A stretch of DNA of 11,596 nucleotides from Crocinitomix sp. (GTDB lineage Bacteria; Bacteroidota; Bacteroidia; Flavobacteriales_D; Crocinitomicaceae). Positions 7,279 to 11,596 of the stretch are shown here, in pieces. The stretch lies in assembly GCA_020849935.1 (NCBI GenBank), contig JADZFJ010000458.1:1-11596 (forward strand), read 5' to 3'. Numbering within the stretch: position 1 is the first letter of the stretch; each line of letters begins with the position of its first letter. A program made the translations under genes and the position numbers. Under the pieces are notes generated by a model. The model saw only the letters and a program-made list of their open reading frames with translations, ran no database searches and was not told the DNA's origin.

Positions 7279-8185
7279 CAGTAAATGTTTTAGGTTTTTT
7301 AACTGTAAAAACGCGACTTACATTAAATCCGAAATGAATATCGCCTTTCAACCATCGTCCAGTTGTTTCTCCGACCAACGATTTTTCGGTCATTCCTCTA
7401 CTATTAGTAAAATGTAATTGAAAAACGTGTCCTCCCGTTTCCAAATCAACCCCAATTGAAAAAGAATTCTGAACGGTTTCTCCTCCGATGGTACTAAAAA
7501 TTTGATTAGGTAAAATATAGTTGTACTCAGCATTTAATCTTAGCGAGCCAGTCAATCGAATAGAAGTACCTGCCCCAATTCCGAAAATTGTATTTTTATC
7601 AGCAATCGTTGCTACTAAATTTCTGTGAACAATGGTTGGCATTAATTGCAATGAAAAATGCTCACCAAATTTTCGTGCAATTAAAAGTGAATGATGATAA
7701 TACAACCTCGAAGAGGCGTAATTAACCCGATCTGGGTTAGCCCATTCTCTGGTGTCCACGTACATCGAACCTACATAGCTTGATGTGAACTGAAAATTTT
7801 TAGCCCTCTATTTTTGTCTTAAAAAACGCCATTTAAAAGTACCATCATAGGTTTTTTGAAAAGAGGATCTTCCAATTCCGAGATTGATATTATCTGTCAA
7901 TCCATATTCAAACCCCATTCGCATCGTTGCGTTATCGATTCCAAATAAATCGCGCCAGCCAGAATTTAACCTTCCAAATCGATGTCCAATTAAAAACTGT
8001 AAAACACCTTCTGCGTTGGTTTCAATTGAATGACCGCTAACGATACGAGTACTTTTAAAGGTAGCGATTGTGTAATTTGTAATAGGCTCCTCAGATGCTT
8101 CAAGCATGTCCAATAAATCCTCTTGTCCCTTACCAGTAAAAACTGGCAGGAACAAGATGCTGATTATACTAATCCATTTTTTCAT
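7268..8185 (-). pseudogene. DUF5777-type outer-membrane beta-barrel gene interrupted by an in-frame TAG
   Basis: The frame starts at the ATG at 8185 with a signal peptide (WISIISILFLPVFTGKG, then QEDLLDML). It runs 125 codons to LRQK, meets TAG at 7810-7808, then continues in the same frame for 179 codons to TAA at 7268. Both halves read as one DUF5777-family barrel: ATFKSTRIVSGHS, NATMRMGFEYGLTDN and IGRSSFQKTYDG before the stop; AKNF, SYVGS, WANPDR, LLIARKFG, LQLMPTIVHRNL, ETGGHVFQLHFTNSRGMTE and GDIHFGFNVSRVF after it. Without the stop the protein would be 305 residues, about the family length as I recall it. No other lesion is visible. As written, only a 125-residue secreted fragment is made; restart at the ATG at 7765 would lack a signal peptide. 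Its start overlaps the YceI gene by 17 bp and its end overlaps the next gene by 11 bp. The family has no established function. Confidence 0.85.
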
Positions 8186-8717
8186 AATTCATTTTCACTT
8201 TAATTTCAATGGTCTCAGAAATATTGTTTTTAACTGCAGATGGAACTTCAATATTATAATCCACCAATTTAATTGAGAAGGTAGAAAGACCAGTAATTTT
8301 ACCTGCGCTCGGCTCAGTTAATGTACCTTTCACTTCAATATCCTTAGTCACTCCATGAATTGTGAGTTGACCTTTAATAGTTACATCTGTCGGTTTGGTT
8401 GATAATTTTAAACTAGCAAAATTTTGAATCATTCCTTTAAATGTTGCTTTTGGGAATTTTTCGCTTTCAACATATTTTTCGTTAAAATGCTCTTGCATGA
8501 GGGCTTTTTCAAACGAAAATGCTTTCATCAAAATCGTAAAGGCCATTTCGCCGTTTTCCATGTTAATGACACTTGAAGCTTGATTGTTTAACGCCTCAAT
8601 ATTTTCTACCGTTGTTGCTGAAAAGAAATGAATAATTCCAGTTCTTGTCATATATTTTTGTCCAAAACCAATTGTTCCTAAGCAAATTAATCCTGCTACT
8701 AATACTAACTTTTTCAT
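8169..8717 (-). CDS. YceI-family periplasmic protein
   Basis: This 182-residue protein has a signal peptide (KLVLVAGLICLGTIGFG, likely cleaved before QKYMT) and one YceI domain (PF04264), a lipocalin-like barrel. In characterised members the barrel holds a polyisoprenoid or isoprenoid quinone. Family markers include the early TGIIHFFSATTVENIEA, the central block AFSFEKALMQEHFNEKY with SEKFPKATFKG, and the late LTIHGVTKDIEVKGTL. Third gene of the operon, it starts 21 bp after the mono-heme lipoprotein gene with an A-rich leader and overlaps the barrel gene by 17 bp. Its place between cytochromes and a barrel fits a periplasmic quinone or lipid carrier, but ligand and partner are inferred. The stop is TAG. 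Confidence 0.9.
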   Translation of the reverse strand: MKKLVLVAGLICLGTIGFGQKYMTRTGIIHFFSATTVENIEALNNQASSVINMENGEMAFTILMKAFSFEKALMQEHFNEKYVESEKFPKATFKGMIQNFASLKLSTKPTDVTIKGQLTIHGVTKDIEVKGTLTEPSAGKITGLSTFSIKLVDYNIEVPSAVKNNISETIEIKVKMNYEKMD

Positions 8718-8738
8718 CTTTTGTGTTTTTATATATTA

Positions 8739-9092
8739 TTAATTATTTGGAGCTCCATCGTTGAGCCATTTTGTTATGTGTTGTATTTGACAAGCATCTA
8801 AAGGTGCCGAAGGAGGCATATCTTGTAAAACAATCACTCTATTTTTAAATTTTCCTTCGTCTACTTTTGCTTTGATTCCCGCGTAACTATCCAATATTCC
8901 TGGGGCACTTCCACCAGCCACGTGACAACCAATTACAGAGCAACTATTTTGAGCAATTGGTAAAATGTCTGCTGAAAAACTTACGGCAGTGGTATCACAC
9001 GGAATATCCCCGTATAAATATTCTTCGTTATCTTTATAACAAGAACTCAATGTAATGGCAAAAAAGGCCGTGATAATTAGGATATATTTCAT
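8739..9092 (-). CDS. Mono-heme cytochrome-like lipoprotein
   Basis: This 117-residue lipoprotein has the lipobox AITLSSC (lipid-carrying Cys18). It carries a single heme domain of the same kind as the two in the last operon gene: CDTTAVSF opening, ILPIAQNSC, heme site CX4CH (C51, C56, H57), likely axial Met92 in DMPPSAP, and a closing helix with ITKWLNDGA. The frame is open 7 codons further (to 9113), but those lie inside the upstream OB-fold gene. The ATG at 9092 begins a normal lipoprotein signal (MKYILII) and lies just 2 bp after the upstream stop (TAACGATG), so coupling is likely. Non-canonical CX4CH spacing makes covalent heme binding probable rather than certain. Membrane-attached electron transfer is inferred. 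Confidence 0.85.
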   Translation of the reverse strand: MKYILIITAFFAITLSSCYKDNEEYLYGDIPCDTTAVSFSADILPIAQNSCSVIGCHVAGGSAPGILDSYAGIKAKVDEGKFKNRVIVLQDMPPSAPLDACQIQHITKWLNDGAPNN

Positions 9093-9094
9093 CG

Positions 9095-9502
9095 TTATTC
9101 CATTAAAAAACAATTATTAAGCACCACATCCATCAAAAATCCTTGACATTGACCTTTAATTCGTACTTGGCTACCTTCTGCAATTTCTTTTTCTTGCGCA
9201 TATTTAAATGAACAATTTACACCTCCTGCCATGGCCATTTCTGCTTCAAGAAGGATAGTTGATTGTTTTGGATCGCTTTGTACACTCAATACTTTTCCAG
9301 TAACTTCAATTACTTTGTTTTCATACTTTTTTAGTGCCGCCGTTTCGTCCGCTTCAAACTCGTTAAACAAATCATTCGCACTTATCACAAAATCAGGTTT
9401 TGTATCTTCTAACGTGGGAACTTTTTCATTAAAAAGATAAAGTCCGATACTCACACCAATCACTATTGCAAGTCCTAATCCGATAAAAATGTATTTTTTC
9501 AT
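9095..9502 (-). CDS. Membrane-anchored OB-fold protein (tRNA_anti-like family)
   Basis: This 135-residue protein has an N-terminal membrane segment (about 4-24: YIFIGLGLAIVIGVSIGLYLF) and an OB-fold of the tRNA_anti-like type (PF12869). The pattern visible is LFNEFEADETAALKKYENKVIEVTGKV, then a strand with LLEAE, then VNCSFKYAQ, VRIKGQCQGFLMDVVLNNC. Despite the family name, no tRNA role is implied; these small envelope proteins have unknown function. The three cysteines (97, 119, 131) are noteworthy in a probably periplasmic domain and could form a disulfide, which is inference. It is the first gene of the five-gene operon, directly behind a consensus promoter. The ATG at 9502 is the only start that keeps the membrane anchor. 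Confidence 0.85.
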   Translation of the reverse strand: MKKYIFIGLGLAIVIGVSIGLYLFNEKVPTLEDTKPDFVISANDLFNEFEADETAALKKYENKVIEVTGKVLSVQSDPKQSTILLEAEMAMAGGVNCSFKYAQEKEIAEGSQVRIKGQCQGFLMDVVLNNCFLME

Positions 9503-9524
9503 TCTGTTAATTTATTTGTTGGAA

Positions 9525-9555
9525 CAAAGGTATGGAGGACTTAGATTTGATCCAA
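9525..9555 (-). promoter_or_regulatory. Bacteroidota-type promoter of the heme-lipoprotein/YceI/barrel operon
   Basis: On the minus strand TTG (9555-9553) is followed after 20 nt by TACCTTTG (9532-9525), matching both halves of the consensus. Transcription would start near 9518, giving a leader of about 16 nt before the ATG at 9502. The other four genes have no comparable site, so this is probably the single operon promoter. Confidence 0.7.
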
Positions 9556-9563
9556 AAAATAGT

Positions 9564-9595
9564 AACTGAATAGGTAAAAGTTAAAACTGAACAGG
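9564..9595 (-). promoter_or_regulatory. Direct repeats, probable LytTR regulator binding site
   Basis: AACTGAATAGG (9564-9574) and AACTGAACAGG (9585-9595) are direct repeats with 10 of 11 bases equal and a 21-bp start-to-start distance, two helical turns. On the transcribed sense they read CCTGTTCAGTT then CCTATTCAGTT, with GTTnAG resembling the core of known LytTR sites (for example AgrA/ComE-type ACAGTTnAG). They lie 8 bp upstream of the -33 element, centred near -50 and -72, an activator position. The neighbouring upstream gene encodes a LytTR regulator. Confidence 0.6.
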
Positions 9596-9603
9596 AATTA
9601 AAC

Positions 9604-10356
9604 CTATTTATCCTGAATCCAGCTTTTAAATTTGGGCGTTTTTTCTTTACTTACAATCACCTCAACATCAATTTCAGGGTTTGTTTGTAAAATAAGACGG
9701 TTGCTTGTATAGGGTTTCCAAGCGACCACCGCATTTAAATTAATAATCATTTGCCTACTTATTTTAAAAAATTGATGATCTGGTAATTCTGAAATTAGCT
9801 CATCCAAGGTATATTCCACGCTGTGAGTTTTCCCTTCAAAAGTGACAATTCGGTTAATTTTATTCTCGGAATAAACAATGGCAACGTTTTGTGCATCAAC
9901 TATTTTGGTGTTCACGCCTACTTTACTCAAAATCCTTTTCCCAGCTGTGAAAGCGTCCTTCCCAATTAAATCATGAATTGCCTGTGCTGATTCTATAAAA
10001 TGCGGATTGTTTTCAAATTTTTGAAGTGCTGTGTGCAGTGATAATTCAGTGATTGGTTTTAGAATATAATGTACTCCGTTAAAATCGAATGCTTTAATGG
10101 CGTATTTATCAAATGCGGTGATAAATATTATCGGGCATTTTGTCTGACTTTTTTTGAAAACTTCGAAAGAAAGTCCATCTGCTAATTGAATATCAGAAAG
10201 TATTAAATCCGGTTGATATTTTGATAACAATGCAATACCTTCATCAACGGTATCAGCATCACCAACTATTTCGTAATCAGGTCGCAGCACTGTAATCAAT
10301 CTTTTCAGACGATTTAACGCTGCTGGTTCATCTTCAAGAATTAAAATTTTAATCAT
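9604..10356 (-). CDS. LytTR-family response regulator
   Basis: This 250-residue cytoplasmic transcription regulator joins a receiver domain (about 2-120) to a LytTR DNA-binding domain (about 145-248). Receiver residues are intact: acidic pair D9/E10 region in LILEDEP, phosphoacceptor D55 in LILSDIQL, switch T80 in FITAFD and K100 in YILKPI. The LytTR part shows HQFFKISRQMIINLNAVVAW, a family hallmark. The frame is open to 10401, but the start at 10356 gives the standard MIKILILEDE opening and overlaps the kinase stop as ATGATTAA, so the two are translationally coupled. Phosphorylation by the adjacent kinase is expected. The most likely target is the operon beginning at 9502, whose promoter region carries paired repeats 9 bp or more after this gene's TAG stop. 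Autoregulation cannot be judged because the kinase promoter is outside the window. Confidence 0.95.
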   Translation of the reverse strand: MIKILILEDEPAALNRLKRLITVLRPDYEIVGDADTVDEGIALLSKYQPDLILSDIQLADGLSFEVFKKSQTKCPIIFITAFDKYAIKAFDFNGVHYILKPITELSLHTALQKFENNPHFIESAQAIHDLIGKDAFTAGKRILSKVGVNTKIVDAQNVAIVYSENKINRIVTFEGKTHSVEYTLDELISELPDHQFFKISRQMIINLNAVVAWKPYTSNRLILQTNPEIDVEVIVSKEKTPKFKSWIQDK

Positions 10357-11596
10357 GTAAAATCGGTAATTTAACTTTAAAAAATGAGGAGGTGTCTTCA
10401 ATAATAATTTCCTTTCCAGAAATTAGCAAATATCGTTGATTCAAATTATTTAAGCCAAGCTTGGACGATGTCGCAAGTAGTTTAGTTTGAGTTTTATTAT
10501 TTTCAATCACTAAATAATTATCCTCACCGTAAATTTTTAAATTTAACACGTTTTGTTTGCTAATCACATTGTGTTTAATCGCGTTTTCTATTAAAAACTG
10601 GCAAGACATCGGTACGACAAAACCGTTTACTTTTGCTAAATTTTCATCAATTTCAATCGAAATCAAGTGGCGATAACGAATTTTATGAATTTCGAAATAT
10701 TGAATCCCAATTTCCAATTCTAATTCGAGTGATATTTTATCAATATTTTGATATTCAAGCACATTTCGATATAAATTTGATAATTGTGAAACCGAATTGG
10801 CTGCTTCGGTTGGTGATTCTTCGATTAATTCCAATAATGAATTTAAGCTGTTGAATAAAAAATGCGGGTCGATTTGACTCTTCAAACTTTCGAATTCAAA
10901 TTTAAGTCGTGCGTTTTTTTGTTTTTCTTCGGCTAACACTTTTCGTTCGCGATATTTAATCCAACCGTAAATAATTAGAATTAGCACCAAGGCAACCAGC
11001 AACCAAAACCAGGTTTGATCCCAAAATGGTTTACCAATTTCAAATTCAAAAGAAGTGGCATTGGTAGGCTTAAAAAATTTTCCAATCCCTACGGCCACTT
11101 CAAACCGATATTCACCTGGATGTAAATTATAATAAGTGACACTTGTTTGACTATTCACCACCCAATTGGAGTCGACCCCAATTAAACGGTATTTGAAGTA
11201 GGTATTTTGTGGTTGATAGATGCTTTTTGATTCGAAATTAAACGTAAGTGTATTTTCGTTGTGTTCAAAAAAATGCTGACTGCTGTCGGCAACACGATCG
11301 AAAATTAGAATTTTAGTTATGTGTGCATTAATTTCCGCTAACTCATTTAAACGAAATTTATTCAACCTACTTATTCCATCTTCAAATCCAATGTAAACAT
11401 ATTGCTGGGTACTGGCATTTGCATTAATATGTTGATTTTTTAAGGTAGGATTTGGCAATTTATACGTTCCAAGATTTACAGGGTTTAAAATGTAATTATT
11501 ATTCTCCCCTGTCACCAATAAATTTTTGCCAATCGAAACCAAATTTAAGACCTCATCAGTCACAAATATTTGTTTTTGATAATTGAACTTATTGTT
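10349..11596 (-). CDS. LytS-type sensor histidine kinase with Y_Y_Y domain, N-terminus outside the window
   Basis: The frame is open to the window end: codons before the GTG at 11563 read NNKFNYQKQIF, so 415 residues of a longer protein are visible. Residues below count from that GTG. A stretch near 55-68 (YVYIGFEDGISRLN) looks like the last blade of a periplasmic beta-propeller. A Y_Y_Y domain follows (about 105-178, including KYRLIGVDSNWV and LHPGEYRFEVAVG), then one membrane helix (about 184-202), a coiled linker, and a His_kinase domain (PF06580). H234 in IDPHFLFNSLNSL is the phospho-site, and the ATP-binding N-box is QFLIENAIKHN (N327), with a late GLNNLNQRY block. Such hybrids without a fused regulator sense periplasmic signals, often unidentified, and phosphorylate a LytTR partner, here the next gene, overlapped by 8 bp. 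Confidence 0.95.
   Translation of the reverse strand, partial: NNKFNYQKQIFVTDEVLNLVSIGKNLLVTGENNNYILNPVNLGTYKLPNPTLKNQHINANASTQQYVYIGFEDGISRLNKFRLNELAEINAHITKILIFDRVADSSQHFFEHNENTLTFNFESKSIYQPQNTYFKYRLIGVDSNWVVNSQTSVTYYNLHPGEYRFEVAVGIGKFFKPTNATSFEFEIGKPFWDQTWFWLLVALVLILIIYGWIKYRERKVLAEEKQKNARLKFEFESLKSQIDPHFLFNSLNSLLELIEESPTEAANSVSQLSNLYRNVLEYQNIDKISLELELEIGIQYFEIHKIRYRHLISIEIDENLAKVNGFVVPMSCQFLIENAIKHNVISKQNVLNLKIYGEDNYLVIENNKTQTKLLATSSKLGLNNLNQRYLLISGKEIIIEDTSSFFKVKLPILHD

Noticed and set aside
7268..7765. Separate short gene starting at the ATG at 7765
   Set aside because: It has no signal peptide and no promoter, and its sequence is the C-terminal part of the same barrel family in the same frame as the upstream half.
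7808..7810. TAG reassigned as a sense codon in this genome
   Set aside because: At least four intact genes in the window stop at TAG with normal C-termini, so global recoding is not supported.
9093..9113. Longer start for the mono-heme lipoprotein
   Set aside because: The extra seven codons lie inside the upstream gene and would put residues before a normal lipoprotein signal peptide.
10357..10401. Longer start for the LytTR response regulator
   Set aside because: The extra 15 codons overlap the kinase end and precede the standard receiver-domain opening at 10356.

Overview
The window looks like a chromosomal segment of an AT-rich Bacteroidota, probably a flavobacterium-like lineage; I cannot name a species. 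The evidence is repeated TAnnTTTG promoter cores (several with a TTG 17-22 nt upstream), A-rich leaders with little Shine-Dalgarno sequence, a Y_Y_Y-domain LytS-type kinase paired with a LytTR regulator, and a DUF5777-type beta-barrel gene. No tRNA, rRNA, CRISPR array, insertion sequence or phage gene was seen.

Left part (1-5860). A 5'-truncated tocopherol-cyclase-family gene (+) converges on selO (-), the protein AMPylase gene. Between them is an almost pure purine tract with tandem repeats. selO is divergent from an RhlE-type DEAD-box helicase gene (+). The helicase converges, across a hairpin-rich 205-bp gap, on two tandem paralogous genes for secreted proteins of unknown function (-). Each paralog has the same promoter-like core about 65 bp before its start.

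Middle (5858-6595). rluF (+), a 23S rRNA pseudouridine synthase, has a good promoter and ends 5 bp from the end of the opposing operon.

Right part (6601-11596, all minus strand). This is the most interesting region. A LytS-like sensor kinase (cut by the window end) overlaps its LytTR response regulator by 8 bp. Only 101 bp later starts a tight five-gene operon: membrane-anchored OB-fold protein, mono-heme lipoprotein, YceI-family protein, DUF5777-type outer-membrane barrel, and di-heme lipoprotein. Gaps are 2 and 21 bp, then overlaps of 17 and 11 bp. The 101-bp gap holds a good TTG-N20-TACCTTTG promoter and, directly upstream of its -33 element, two 11-bp direct repeats (10/11 identical) 21 bp apart. 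That is the layout expected of a LytTR binding site. I infer that the two-component system controls an envelope redox module made of heme lipoproteins, a possible lipid or quinone binder and an outer-membrane barrel. It resembles porin-cytochrome conduits in parts list, but not in any sequence I can recognise.

The barrel gene is broken by one in-frame TAG, with recognisable family sequence continuing in the same frame after it. It is therefore a fresh nonsense mutation, a sequencing error or, least likely, a read-through site. Four intact genes here end in TAG, which argues against recoding.
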